A stretch of 64,000 nt of DNA from Vibrio sp. Y2-5 (GTDB lineage: Bacteria > Pseudomonadota > Gammaproteobacteria > Enterobacterales > Vibrionaceae). The notes beneath the pieces are model-generated. The model saw only the letters and a program-made list of their open reading frames with translations, was not told the origin of the DNA and searched no databases. A program made the translations under genes and the position numbers. Location of the stretch: contig NZ_JACVEG010000004.1 of assembly GCF_014596725.1 (NCBI RefSeq), forward strand, positions 124,001-188,000. The letters run 5' to 3'. Shown here piece after piece: positions 53,279 through 62,383 of the stretch; positions within the stretch are counted from its first letter, which is position 1, and each line of letters starts with the position of its first letter.

Positions 53279-54190
53279 ATGCTATCGTCACAAGATATTG
53301 AATTTTTTATTACTGTAGCGGGCAGTCGTTCATTGGCTGCTGCCGCGCGAAAGCTGAATGTTACGCCTCCCAGTGTTTCGCAGCGGCTGCAAAATATTGA
53401 ACGCAAGCTTGGCGTTAAGTTGATCGACAGGAATGCTCGAATCACCTCATTGACGACCGAAGGCGAAGTGCTGGCCAGTAAAGGACAGGCGCTGTTACAA
53501 GATCTTGAACACTTAACCCAAGATCTTTCAGAGAAGAAACTCGCCATTTCAGGTGATTTAAAACTCGTTTCATCCCTTGGGTTCGGTGAAAAGCACATCG
53601 GCCCTTTAGCAGCAGAATTTCAACAGCTATACCCTTCTCTTCGTATTGAACTGAATCTATCGGATATTCCAAAGTGGTCTGCACACAACAGCCCAGACAT
53701 CATGTTCTACATAGGACACCTTCAGGACTCTGCGTTAAAAAGAATTGTGTTGTCTAAAAACCGTCGATTACTGTTAGCCTCACCGGCCTACCTTGAATCT
53801 GCACCAGCACTTGAGCAACCAAAAGACCTAGAACAGCATCGCTGCATTGCTTTGCGAGAAAATGATGAAGATGCCACCATGTGGCGGCTTACCCATACCA
53901 CAACCAAGAGTGAAACCAGAGTTAGAGTGGTTCCTGTTCTTTCAAGCAATGTCAGCCGCGTGACCAAAGATTGGTGTATTGATGGTCAGGGTATCATTCA
54001 ACGTTCTGAATGGGATGTAAAAGAAGAACTTAAAAGCGGGAAATTGGTTCGCGTACTTCCTGACTATCAACTGCAAGAAGCAGACATTGTAGCTCTTCTG
54101 TCTTCTGAACAGTTTCATCGTTCGCAAAAAGTAACCGCATTTTTAGAGTACGTAAAACAACGGCTACCTGAGCGTTTATCTATAAGTTAG
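53279..54190 (+). CDS. LysR-family transcriptional regulator
   Basis: A 303-residue regulator with helix-turn-helix F-I-T-V-A-G-S-R-S-L-A-A-A-A-R-K-L-N-V-T then P-P-S-V-S-Q-R-L-Q-N-I-E, followed by the usual effector domain. It is divergent from the TSUP permease and probably controls it; a TAAG-N6-CTTA dyad lies directly before its start codon (53266-53279) and may be its autoregulatory site. The ligand is unknown. Confidence 0.86.
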   Translation: MLSSQDIEFFITVAGSRSLAAAARKLNVTPPSVSQRLQNIERKLGVKLIDRNARITSLTTEGEVLASKGQALLQDLEHLTQDLSEKKLAISGDLKLVSSLGFGEKHIGPLAAEFQQLYPSLRIELNLSDIPKWSAHNSPDIMFYIGHLQDSALKRIVLSKNRRLLLASPAYLESAPALEQPKDLEQHRCIALRENDEDATMWRLTHTTTKSETRVRVVPVLSSNVSRVTKDWCIDGQGIIQRSEWDVKEELKSGKLVRVLPDYQLQEADIVALLSSEQFHRSQKVTAFLEYVKQRLPERLSIS

Positions 54191-54211
54191 TAATTGATAA
54201 GAAGCATACCG

Positions 54212-54715
54212 TTAGCGGTGTTCATACAAATTATTTTCTAAACCATAGAGCATCATGGTGCCCGTTAATTGAAACCCAACGTCTTTTAGTAGTCGGTTTG
54301 AGGTATCGTTATCTGGGAAGGTCACTGCATAAACTTTTTCGATCTTGTTTACTGGTATCTCAGCTTTCATCACTGCAGTCGCCGCCTCTCTGGCGTAACC
54401 ATTTGAGTGATATTGTGACAAAAACGCATAGCCGAGATCTGGTGAATCGAGCTCAGGCCTTTTCAAGATGCCGCACATACCAATAGGAGTATGTGTCTCT
54501 TTTAATTCAACCATATTCAAACCAAAACCATTGGTCTTATAGCTCAACAGTGGTCCGTTGGATAAGTAGTTCATCGCATCTTCAATGCTTCTGACATTCT
54601 TATCACCGATACAGCGAATAAACGCCTCCTCATTAAGCAGGCGAACAATGAATTCCGCATCTCTTAGTTCAAAATGTCTAATCACCAGCCTAGCTGTTCC
54701 ACATACGATCTTCAT
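54212..54715 (-). CDS. GNAT-family N-acetyltransferase (RimJ/RimL-like)
   Basis: A 167-residue acetyltransferase of the Acetyltransf_3 type: L-V-I-R-H-F-E-L-R-D-A-E-F near the start, I-G-M-C-G-I-L-K-R (about 78-86), D-L-G-Y-A-F-L-S-Q-Y-H-S-N-G-Y-A-R-E-A for acetyl-CoA binding, and N-R-L-L-K-D-V-G-F near the end. Relatives act on ribosomal protein N-termini or small molecules. It lies 48 bp after the LacI gene on the same strand. Confidence 0.82.
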   Translation of the reverse strand: MKIVCGTARLVIRHFELRDAEFIVRLLNEEAFIRCIGDKNVRSIEDAMNYLSNGPLLSYKTNGFGLNMVELKETHTPIGMCGILKRPELDSPDLGYAFLSQYHSNGYAREAATAVMKAEIPVNKIEKVYAVTFPDNDTSNRLLKDVGFQLTGTMMLYGLENNLYEHR

Positions 54716-54763
54716 TTATTCGCCTTATTGACTGCACTGACAAAAGTATTGGTTCGAACTGGA

Positions 54764-55813
54764 TCAGCGATTGTGATTTATATTTTTGTAAACATCAAAA
54801 ATAGATGATGTCGATTCGCGCACAATCAGATCGATTGGTGGAACGCGTACGGTATGGTCTTCACCACTGAGCATTTTAAATATCGCGTCAGCGCACACAC
54901 TGCCTAACTCTTCAATTGGTTGACGCAGTGTCGTGAGTGCTGGCGTGAAGTAACTTGACGTTTGAAGGTCATCAAAACCGATCACCGAAACATCTTGTGG
55001 AACCTTTAATCCTCTATCGTGCAGCGCTTTAATGGCTCCATAAGCTGTTTGATCATTAGCGGCGAAGATGGCTGAAAAATGGACTTTCGAGTCAAGTAAC
55101 TCAAGAGTTTTTTGATAACCTTGCTCTGAACTAAAATCCCCTTGCTTTACCAATCGAGAATTAATGGCAATTCCCCTATCTTTTAATGCACGCCGATAAC
55201 CTTCATAACGCTTGTGCGCATCTGGCTGAGTACACAGCCCCTTAATGTGCGCAATATTGACATGTCCCTGTTGTAATAAGTGCAAAGTTGCCAGATATCC
55301 GCCAAGAGCATTATCAAACTCTATGGTCAGTATGTTATTCGCTTGAATCTTATTGTATCCAACGGCGACGATGGGTGTGTGCAACGAATACTCGATCAGC
55401 TCTTCGTCAGATAAGTCTCCAGACACAATAATCACACCATCAACATGGCTTTTGAAAAAGTAGTCAAGTGCATGTTTTTCTAGCCGCCGCTTCCAGTGAC
55501 CTGTCGCGATCACCAATGAATAACCTCTGCTACTCAAACTGCCTTCCAGATCCTTCAGTATTGCATTCATAAACGGACTATCTGCGTTTTGTAGCAATAC
55601 ACCAATGGTCATCGAGCGCCCTTTGACCGGACCTTTGACTTTACATGTGACCTTGTAACCACTCTTTTGTATCGCTTTCTCAATATTGTAGCTTTTCTCA
55701 TCAGACACATAGGTTGAACGATTCAAGTACCTAGAAACTGTGCTGGGAGAAACCCCCGCTAACTTTGCAACATCATAGATGGAGGCAGGCTTTTTACTCG
55801 TCATCATGTCCAT
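54764..55813 (-). CDS. LacI-family transcriptional regulator of the xylan gene cluster
   Basis: A 349-residue LacI-type repressor. The DNA-binding part is S-I-Y-D-V-A-K-L-A-G-V-S-P-S-T-V-S-R-Y-L-N at about 11-31. The sugar-binding domain follows, with V-D-G-V-I-I-V-S-G near 129 and the late V-P-Q-D-V-S-V-I-G-F-D-D-L typical of the family. It sits at the end of the GH3/GH10/permease cluster on the same strand, so it probably responds to xylose or a xylooligosaccharide. The start may be 55813 or an ATG a few codons later. Twin ATATCCATATAA repeats lie upstream. Confidence 0.87.
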   Translation of the reverse strand: MDMMTSKKPASIYDVAKLAGVSPSTVSRYLNRSTYVSDEKSYNIEKAIQKSGYKVTCKVKGPVKGRSMTIGVLLQNADSPFMNAILKDLEGSLSSRGYSLVIATGHWKRRLEKHALDYFFKSHVDGVIIVSGDLSDEELIEYSLHTPIVAVGYNKIQANNILTIEFDNALGGYLATLHLLQQGHVNIAHIKGLCTQPDAHKRYEGYRRALKDRGIAINSRLVKQGDFSSEQGYQKTLELLDSKVHFSAIFAANDQTAYGAIKALHDRGLKVPQDVSVIGFDDLQTSSYFTPALTTLRQPIEELGSVCADAIFKMLSGEDHTVRVPPIDLIVRESTSSIFDVYKNINHNR

Positions 55814-55820
55814 TATTCAT

Positions 55821-55882
55821 ATATCCATATAAGTCTTTCGCTGCTGCTGTGCTAAAACCACAGACGTCTGATATCCATATAA
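55821..55882. promoter_or_regulatory. Pair of ATATCCATATAA repeats upstream of the LacI gene
   Basis: The 12-mer occurs at 55821-55832 and again at 55871-55882, exactly 50 bp apart, about five helical turns. The first copy lies right before the start codon. The core ATAT-CC-ATAT is nearly palindromic. Autorepression by DNA looping is a possible role, not shown. Confidence 0.4.
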
Positions 55883-56030
55883 CAATGCACTGGCGTTTTT
55901 TTAGAGGTAAGAAGAAGGTAGATTAAGACCATTAACCGAGCTGGTTTACGCAGATTGGTTAAGTCATGACTACCCCAACATACAACTCTAGGATAATAGA
56001 GCCGACCTATGGCCGGATTTGCATTGCTAA

Positions 56031-56190
56031 TACCAATGCCAGTAATTAAATGGTCAGAATTTTGCGCCGAGAAAACTACCGAGAGCAAAGCAGAATTTGC
56101 AGTAACTAGTTATTCTAATTATAAAAATTCTAACGCTGCTATCGGTGATTTTAACAAGCAATAATGATTAGATAATTGCTGGAATTGGTA
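56031..56190. mobile_element. MITE-like palindromic element, 160 bp
   Basis: Terminal inverted repeats TACCAATGCCAGTAATTA and TAATTGCTGGAATTGGTA match at all but two positions, and TAA flanks both ends (56028-56030 and 56191-56193) as a likely target duplication. There is no ORF inside. I recall similar TACCAAT-ended repeats in Vibrio genomes. The 240-bp frame overlapping it (55852-56088) looks like chance. Confidence 0.68.
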
Positions 56191-56199
56191 TAAATATTA

Positions 56200-58557
56200 T
56201 TATTCAGCTTTAACGTCACATACCATTCGCCATGCTTCTGGCAGGACGTTAACGTCGCCGACTACACGAATTCTTTGACGGAACTGAATGTCAGTCGAAG
56301 AAGAGCCTATCATCAGATCAAACTCCCCGCCTTCAACAACACGCTGGTTGTTACGGTTGGTAAGGTTGAGCATATCAACAGGAAGCTGGAAGGCGACGGT
56401 TTTGCTCTCACCTGCTTTTAGGAATACTTTCTTAAAGCCTTTTAATTCCTTAATCGGTCGGACAACACTCGATACCACATCACGAGCATAAAGCTGTACG
56501 ACTTCTGCGCCATCAACACGGCCTGTATTCGTTAGCGTCAGCGATAGCTCGACGGTGTCTTCGAAACCTAACTCTTGTGAAGCCACCTTAAACCCAGTGT
56601 ATTCAAATTCGCTATAGCTTAAACCGTGACCAAAATTGAAACTGGAACCAAAGTGATAGGCTATAGGTGTTCCTGCACTCTTGAGCTTGTGATTATAGAA
56701 ATACGGTACTGCACCCACGTTTTTAGGAATCGAAATCGTCAGTTTTCCGCTTGGGTTGTTTTTGCCAGTGAAGGTATCAGCAATAGCGTCTGCACCCGCT
56801 TGACCCGGAGCCCAACCCAACACAATTGCCGCCGCTTCATCTTCAGCGCGACCTAGATTGTATGGTCGCCCACCGGTCACCAATACCACTACAGGTTTAC
56901 CTGTATCCAAGACCGCATCAAGCATTTGCTGCTGCACACCCGGCAGCGCTAAGCTGTCGCAATCTGAACCTTCACCAACCGTGCCTGTTTGGAACAAACC
57001 CGCTAAATCGCCAACACAAACCACAGCGACATCACTTTCCGCCGCCGTTGCGACAGCCGCTTCGATCTGCCCCATATCTCGGCTGATAGGCGACTCTGCC
57101 GCCTGTCTGATCGCCATATCAACATCCCCAGGGAAAACTGGAGCATTGGCGTGACGCTCTGTCAAAATGTCACATCCTTTGGCGTACATAACGGATTCAA
57201 AACGCTCTTGAAACGCTTCCAAAAGCGTTTTCGACACTTTGTCTGTGCTGTCTTCCTGACTCAAAATAAGATGCACAGGGAAACTATAACCACCTAATAG
57301 TGCAAGCTGGTCATCCGCCGTCGCTCCTATCAGTGCCACTTTTTGATCCAATTTCAGCGGCAATGTCTGATCTTGATTTTTAAGCAGAACAATCGATTCA
57401 CTTGCGACTCTGTAAGCAATGTCCTGACTCGCGTCATTGTGTAGAGGGGCAAGTGGAACGTCTGTATAAGGGTTCTCAAATAACCCCATTTCAAACTTTT
57501 TACTTAATATACGAGCAACAATTTCATCGATTTTTTCTATTGAGATAAGACCGCGTTGCAGTGCTTCTGCCAATTTTGTTGAGCATGCATCATCGGGCAG
57601 TTCAACATCCAAACCAGCATTGAAAGAAAGCGCCGCTGCGCTTGCACGATCTTCTGCAATTGAATGGTGCGAGCTTAACAAATCAATACCGCCGTAATCC
57701 GCGACAATCAATCCATCGAAGCCCCACTTTTCACGTAAAATCTCAGTCAGTAAGAAATGGGATGCGTGGCAAGGTTCGCCATCAATATCATGGTAAGCAG
57801 GCATGACAGAGCCTGCATTCGCCAGTTTTACAGCCATTTCAAACGGCAGTAAAAATGTATCATTGAGCTCTTTAAAACCCAGATTTACCGGAGCGTGGTT
57901 ACGTGCACCTTCACTTGCTGAATGCCCAACAAAGTGTTTAAGCGTTGCCAGCAAATCACGTTTCTCACCTTGTAACCCTTTCACATAGTGAGTTGCCATG
58001 ATGCCAACAAGATAAGGATCTTCACCCAATGTTTCCTCTGTTCGTCCCCAACGGACATCACGAGAAACATCCAATACTGGCGCAAGCCCCTGTTTGGTGC
58101 CAATCATTCGCGCTTGTCGGCCAATGTCCATTGCCGCTTCTTCAATCAGCTCAGGATTCCAAGTGTGACCATAATTTAACGATGATGGATAAAGCGTACC
58201 GCCTTTCGCCATGAGACCAACCAAACACTCCTCATGTGCCATTGCAGGAATGCCAAGTCGAGTCTCTTCGACTAAGAATTTTTGCAGCTGATTTAGCGCT
58301 TTCACACCATTTATAGCATCAACAGTATGAGTTCCAAGCGGGCGGGAAATCTGACCAAGGCCATACTTGAGCTTCTCTTTGACGGTTCGCTCAACGTTTT
58401 CACTTGTCATTTCAAGCTCACGTTCTTTGTGCTCGCCATCCGGGTCAAGTATCAACCATTGAGCCCCCATTTGTGCCAGTTTTTCTTCAACCGTCATATG
58501 GGAAAGCAGGTCGCTCACACGTTCTGCTATCGAAAGAGATGAGTTCTTGTAGTTCAT
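56200..58557 (-). CDS. GH3 glycosidase, probable intracellular beta-xylosidase or beta-glucosidase
   Basis: A 785-residue glycoside hydrolase family 3 enzyme with three parts: the TIM-like barrel with nucleophile Asp287 (L-I-V-A-D-Y-G-G), the alpha/beta sandwich (about 390-650), and a C-terminal fibronectin III-like domain (E-V-V-Q-L-Y-A-R-D and final blocks). The K-H-F-V-G-H substrate loop is near 207. There is no signal peptide, so it should act in the cytoplasm on imported xylooligosaccharides. It follows another GH3 gene on the same strand; the exact sugar cannot be fixed from sequence. Confidence 0.87.
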   Translation of the reverse strand: MNYKNSSLSIAERVSDLLSHMTVEEKLAQMGAQWLILDPDGEHKERELEMTSENVERTVKEKLKYGLGQISRPLGTHTVDAINGVKALNQLQKFLVEETRLGIPAMAHEECLVGLMAKGGTLYPSSLNYGHTWNPELIEEAAMDIGRQARMIGTKQGLAPVLDVSRDVRWGRTEETLGEDPYLVGIMATHYVKGLQGEKRDLLATLKHFVGHSASEGARNHAPVNLGFKELNDTFLLPFEMAVKLANAGSVMPAYHDIDGEPCHASHFLLTEILREKWGFDGLIVADYGGIDLLSSHHSIAEDRASAAALSFNAGLDVELPDDACSTKLAEALQRGLISIEKIDEIVARILSKKFEMGLFENPYTDVPLAPLHNDASQDIAYRVASESIVLLKNQDQTLPLKLDQKVALIGATADDQLALLGGYSFPVHLILSQEDSTDKVSKTLLEAFQERFESVMYAKGCDILTERHANAPVFPGDVDMAIRQAAESPISRDMGQIEAAVATAAESDVAVVCVGDLAGLFQTGTVGEGSDCDSLALPGVQQQMLDAVLDTGKPVVVLVTGGRPYNLGRAEDEAAAIVLGWAPGQAGADAIADTFTGKNNPSGKLTISIPKNVGAVPYFYNHKLKSAGTPIAYHFGSSFNFGHGLSYSEFEYTGFKVASQELGFEDTVELSLTLTNTGRVDGAEVVQLYARDVVSSVVRPIKELKGFKKVFLKAGESKTVAFQLPVDMLNLTNRNNQRVVEGGEFDLMIGSSSTDIQFRQRIRVVGDVNVLPEAWRMVCDVKAE

Positions 58558-58877
58558 ATTTTTTACCTAAGCGATGCTGATGACTTTGATAGACTTAATA
58601 TCTACTAAAATATTGCCTATTTCTTCCATGTGGAACTCAATTACCAAATATTGAACACCTAATACCAAATATATTATCCGCTATAAATTTCTTTTTAGAG
58701 CCTTCATTAAATAGTTGTTTTATATTTTTTGAAAATGGTCAAATTAACCACTTTTAATAAGCCGAATATAAATATTCGTAATAGTGATTGAATCAAATTA
58801 AATGATATGAAAATGCAAAAAATTAAGAAAAGTGGAAACGACTGAGATTGCTAGATAGCAAGCGGAGGCTTTAGATA
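58558..58877. other. Intergenic region between the two GH3 genes
   Basis: An A+T-rich stretch with no supported ORF. Because a terminator lies just after the upstream GH3 gene, the downstream GH3 gene probably has its own minus-strand promoter in this region. No operator is obvious. Confidence 0.4.
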
Positions 58878-58905
58878 GAAAAAGCGGCCGTTCAATCAGC
58901 CGCTT
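58878..58905 (-). terminator. Terminator after the second GH3 gene
   Basis: AAGCGGC (58882-58888) pairs with GCCGCTT (58899-58905). On the minus strand the stem is followed by TTTTTCTATC. Confidence 0.85.
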
Positions 58906-58924
58906 GTTAGTGCTTAGTATACGA

Positions 58925-61141
58925 TTAGTGAACTTTCGTGTTTTCTGTCACTTCAAAATCTAATGAGATCAAATCTTCATCTTTTGACGAAGAGCCAACC
59001 ATTAAACTAAATGTTCCAGCCTCGACGATCTCTTCAAGTTCTGCATTGACCAACGCTAAATCAGAGAAATTAACCGTCATTGTTACATCGACACTTTCAC
59101 CAGCCGCAATATAAACACGTTCAAAACCGCATAGCTGTTTAATTGGTGTAGTAACAGTAGAGAAATGATCATTAAAGTAAACCTGTACAATTTCAGTACC
59201 GTCAATATCCGATTTATTTGTCACTGTGAGTGAAAGTTCAATATCGGTATTTGGTTCAATCACAACTTGTTTCAAATAAACATTACTGTATTCAAACTGG
59301 CTATAAGATTTACCTTCACCAAAGCTAAACAATGGTTGTTCTGGCATATCGATGTAGCGCTCTTTATGACCTGTAGTGTGAGAGTTCTGTGCATGCCAAC
59401 CTTCATACTTGTTATAGAAAACAGGCAACTGTCCAACATGATATGGGAAAGAAATGGTCAATTTACCCGATGGATTATGCTCACCGACTATGACTCGTTT
59501 TACCGCTTCCCCACCCTTAGTACCTGAGTTAAATCCACACAACAGGGCATTCGCATTCTCTGCAACCCAAGGGATTGTCATCGGCTTAGAGGCAACCAAG
59601 TTAACAATCAATGGTACGCCCGAAGCTTTAATCTGCTCTAACATGGCTTGCTGTTTACCAGTTAGGTCCAGATTCGCTCTGTCATGGAACTCACCATTTT
59701 GCGCTAATGTATCTCCGACACAAGCAATGACAACATCAGCTTGAGTCAAGGCGCGAGCTAACTCTTCAGGTTGCTCAAACTCGCCGTCAATGCAGTCCGC
59801 ACCTTTCACGTACTCAACCTTGAAGCCATATTGCTTTGAAGCGGCTTGGAAAGCCTGAAGCGTCGTAACGGCTTGTTCACGATGAAAAGTATCGTTTGTA
59901 GCACCAGCCTGCATCGAACCAAACGACCAGTCACCCAATTGCGCAATAACATCATCGGCATTGGGACCGGCAACCAGTACTGTGAAATCTTTGGTTGGTT
60001 TCAACGGCAAAATACCATCATTTTTAAGCATTACGATACTCTTGAGGCTCGCTTCCATCGACAGATCTAAGTTCTGTGGAAGACCGAAGATTTCTTGGCG
60101 ATCTGGCGAATAGAATCGCATCTCATCGAACAGGCCTAACTCAAACTTTTTCGCCAGAATACGAGCAACGGCGTTGTTAACAACTTCAATGTCCACTTGC
60201 CCGTCTTTAACCAGCTTAACCGCCGCTTCATAGAACTCCGCGGTCGACATCATCATGTCGTTACCCGCGACCAAAGCGCGATAACACGCATCCTCAATTG
60301 TTGGGCTTACTTTCTGCTTAGTGTGCAGCGATTTGACGTTATCCCAGTCAGTAACAATAAAGCCGTCTAAACCCCAATCCGTTTTCGCTACATCCGTCAG
60401 CAACCATTTGTCAGCGGTACAAGGCAAACCATCGTTGGAGTGATACCCCGTCATAAGAGAAGCCACTTTTGACTTTTGCACTGCTTTGCGAAATGGCGGA
60501 AGGAAGATCGATTTGAGCTTACGGCGAGACACATCGGCTTCGTAAGAGTCTCGGCCACCCGTTGTTTCGCCATAAGCGACATAGTGTTTAGCACACGCGA
60601 GAATAGAATCTGGGCTTGCGAAATTCTCACCTTGATACCCTTTAACCGTCTCTGCTGCCATCTCACCGATTAACCACGCATCTTCACCATAGGTTTCATT
60701 CACACGCCCCCAACGTGCGTCTCGTCCTATACAAAGCACTGGTGAAAACGTCCAGTGAATGCCCGTGGCGCGTACCTCTTTAGCCGCCACTTTTGCCATT
60801 TCTCTCATCAGTTCACGATCCCAGCTTGAGGAAGCGGAAAGCTGAGTGGGGAACACGGTCGCATCGTTATCGAAACAGTGACCGTGAATAGCATCAATAC
60901 CAAAAATAAGCGGGATACCAAGACGTGTTTTTGCAGCACGCTCTTGCAAACGCATTGCTGCATCACCGGTGCAATGAAGGTAACTGCCTATATGCCACCC
61001 TTCCAGTTTATCCGTGTTGCCTTCGACGTTGGCAGGAAGTTGAGTCAACTGACCGATTTTCTCCTCAATGGTCATACGGCTCAACAGATCAGATACACGT
61101 TCGGACACCGTCGCGTTTTTGTTCATGTAGGTTTCTGTCAT
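58925..61141 (-). CDS. GH3 beta-glucosidase/beta-xylosidase, BglX-like but cytoplasmic
   Basis: A 738-residue GH3 enzyme. The barrel carries F-G-I-D-A-I-H-G-H near 80-88, R-D-A-R-W-G-R near 140-146, K-H-Y-V-A-Y-G-E near 185-192 and nucleophile Asp265 (F-I-V-T-D-W-D). Sandwich and fibronectin III-like parts follow. The N-terminus lacks a signal peptide, unlike periplasmic E. coli BglX. ATG 61141 is preferred over the ORF extension to 61180. It lies 79 bp after the xylanase gene and likely cleaves imported oligosaccharides. Confidence 0.87.
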   Translation of the reverse strand: MTETYMNKNATVSERVSDLLSRMTIEEKIGQLTQLPANVEGNTDKLEGWHIGSYLHCTGDAAMRLQERAAKTRLGIPLIFGIDAIHGHCFDNDATVFPTQLSASSSWDRELMREMAKVAAKEVRATGIHWTFSPVLCIGRDARWGRVNETYGEDAWLIGEMAAETVKGYQGENFASPDSILACAKHYVAYGETTGGRDSYEADVSRRKLKSIFLPPFRKAVQKSKVASLMTGYHSNDGLPCTADKWLLTDVAKTDWGLDGFIVTDWDNVKSLHTKQKVSPTIEDACYRALVAGNDMMMSTAEFYEAAVKLVKDGQVDIEVVNNAVARILAKKFELGLFDEMRFYSPDRQEIFGLPQNLDLSMEASLKSIVMLKNDGILPLKPTKDFTVLVAGPNADDVIAQLGDWSFGSMQAGATNDTFHREQAVTTLQAFQAASKQYGFKVEYVKGADCIDGEFEQPEELARALTQADVVIACVGDTLAQNGEFHDRANLDLTGKQQAMLEQIKASGVPLIVNLVASKPMTIPWVAENANALLCGFNSGTKGGEAVKRVIVGEHNPSGKLTISFPYHVGQLPVFYNKYEGWHAQNSHTTGHKERYIDMPEQPLFSFGEGKSYSQFEYSNVYLKQVVIEPNTDIELSLTVTNKSDIDGTEIVQVYFNDHFSTVTTPIKQLCGFERVYIAAGESVDVTMTVNFSDLALVNAELEEIVEAGTFSLMVGSSSKDEDLISLDFEVTENTKVH

Positions 61142-61220
61142 TATTATTGTTCTCTGTTTAGAAAGAGCCTCTATTGGCATAGTGACTCTTTGGCTTCAGC
61201 AAAAAGTATTTAGATTCAGC

Positions 61221-62297
61221 TTACTGGTTGATTGGTGGTTGATAAGAGGACTCACCTTTGGATGCAGCAAGCAACGAACTATAGACTGCTTTAAATGCTT
61301 GTTTCGGTTGATAGTTCTCATCAAACATCAGAGCACGACCATAACCAGTAAACCAACCGGGCACCCAACTGTACTTATCCGTCACGCCCCAAGTGGTGTA
61401 CATATCCACCTCTGGATAATAAATAGCCATATCCATCAAACGGCTAAATATACGTGCCTGCGTATCAAGTGCGAAGTGACTAGCATTGTCGCGGATACGC
61501 ACATCTATTTCAGTGAAGTGAATCTTAAGACCGAGATGTTTTAAGCGATCAATGTTGCGTGTAATGTCCTGCTCATTAAGAGAATGTTCTCCCATCAAAT
61601 GCAGTTGGAAACCAACACCGTGAATAGGAACGCCCTCTTCCACCATGCTTTTCACTTTTCGATATATGGCGTTCGACTTAGCGCCCATCCCTTCATTGTT
61701 GTAATCGTTATAGAACAGCATCGCATCAGGATCCGCTTCATGGGCAAACTTGAAGGCGAGTTCCAGATAACGCTCACCAAGCACTTGGTACCAAAGGGTT
61801 TCACGATAAGAGCCATTTTCATTGAAACTTTCGTTCACCACATCCCAGTACTTCACTTTTCCTTTATAGTGACCAACAACTGTTTTGATGTGTTCCTCAA
61901 GTACTTTTTCCAGCTCAGGTGCGGTCCACTGCTTTTGAGTTAACCAGTCGGGATTTTGGTTGTGCCAAACCAACGTATGCCCTTTGACCTGCATGCTGTG
62001 CTGCTGCGCAAAATTCACCAGCTCATCACCTTTACTAAAATCGAATCGATCTCGCTGTGGATGAATGTTCACCCATTTCATCTCATTTTCTGGAGTGAGT
62101 TGGTTAAATTGACTTGAGAATGTTTTGGCAAAGTTAGGTTCTTTAAGATGACGAGTTTCTAACGCTGCACCGATATGGATATTGGACTGCTCTGCGAGTG
62201 ATTTAAGGCTGGGAACTGGAAGTTCAGAAGCATGAACAGCAATTGGAGAAATGAGCGAACAGCTGACAACGAGCAAAGTGGTAATTGGGTGTTTCAT
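61221..62297 (-). CDS. Secreted GH10 endo-1,4-beta-xylanase
   Basis: A 358-residue single-domain GH10 enzyme. It has a signal peptide (MKHPITTLLVVSCSLISPIA, cleavage near HAS) so it acts outside the cytoplasm. The acid/base is Glu156 in W-D-V-V-N-E and the nucleophile Glu263 in H-F-T-E-I-D. Other GH10 blocks are G-H-T-L-V-W-H near 106-112, N-E-M-K-W near 71-75 and W-G-V-T-D-K-Y-S-W near 305. No carbohydrate-binding module is present. AAGGAAAA lies before ATG 62297. It sits between sugar permease and GH3 genes. Confidence 0.92.
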   Translation of the reverse strand: MKHPITTLLVVSCSLISPIAVHASELPVPSLKSLAEQSNIHIGAALETRHLKEPNFAKTFSSQFNQLTPENEMKWVNIHPQRDRFDFSKGDELVNFAQQHSMQVKGHTLVWHNQNPDWLTQKQWTAPELEKVLEEHIKTVVGHYKGKVKYWDVVNESFNENGSYRETLWYQVLGERYLELAFKFAHEADPDAMLFYNDYNNEGMGAKSNAIYRKVKSMVEEGVPIHGVGFQLHLMGEHSLNEQDITRNIDRLKHLGLKIHFTEIDVRIRDNASHFALDTQARIFSRLMDMAIYYPEVDMYTTWGVTDKYSWVPGWFTGYGRALMFDENYQPKQAFKAVYSSLLAASKGESSYQPPINQ

Positions 62298-62327
62298 TCT
62301 ATTTTCCTTGAAAAGTATCAAGTGGAA

Positions 62328-62377
62328 TAAAAAGAGAGCTGCTCAAATCGGGGGTCGATAGTGATGAAAGCAGCTCT
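62328..62377 (-). terminator. Hairpin between the permease and xylanase genes
   Basis: AGAGCTGCT (62335-62343) pairs with AGCAGCTCT (62369-62377) across a 25-nt loop; on the minus strand CTTTTTATTCC follows. It may partly terminate the ABC transcript or protect its 3' end, separating expression from the glycosidases. Confidence 0.6.
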
Positions 62378-62383
62378 GGAAAA

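Noticed and set aside
55852..56088. A 78-codon minus-strand frame between the LacI gene and the GH3 gene
   Set aside because: It has no ribosome site, no family resemblance, and overlaps both the MITE-like element and the upstream repeats.
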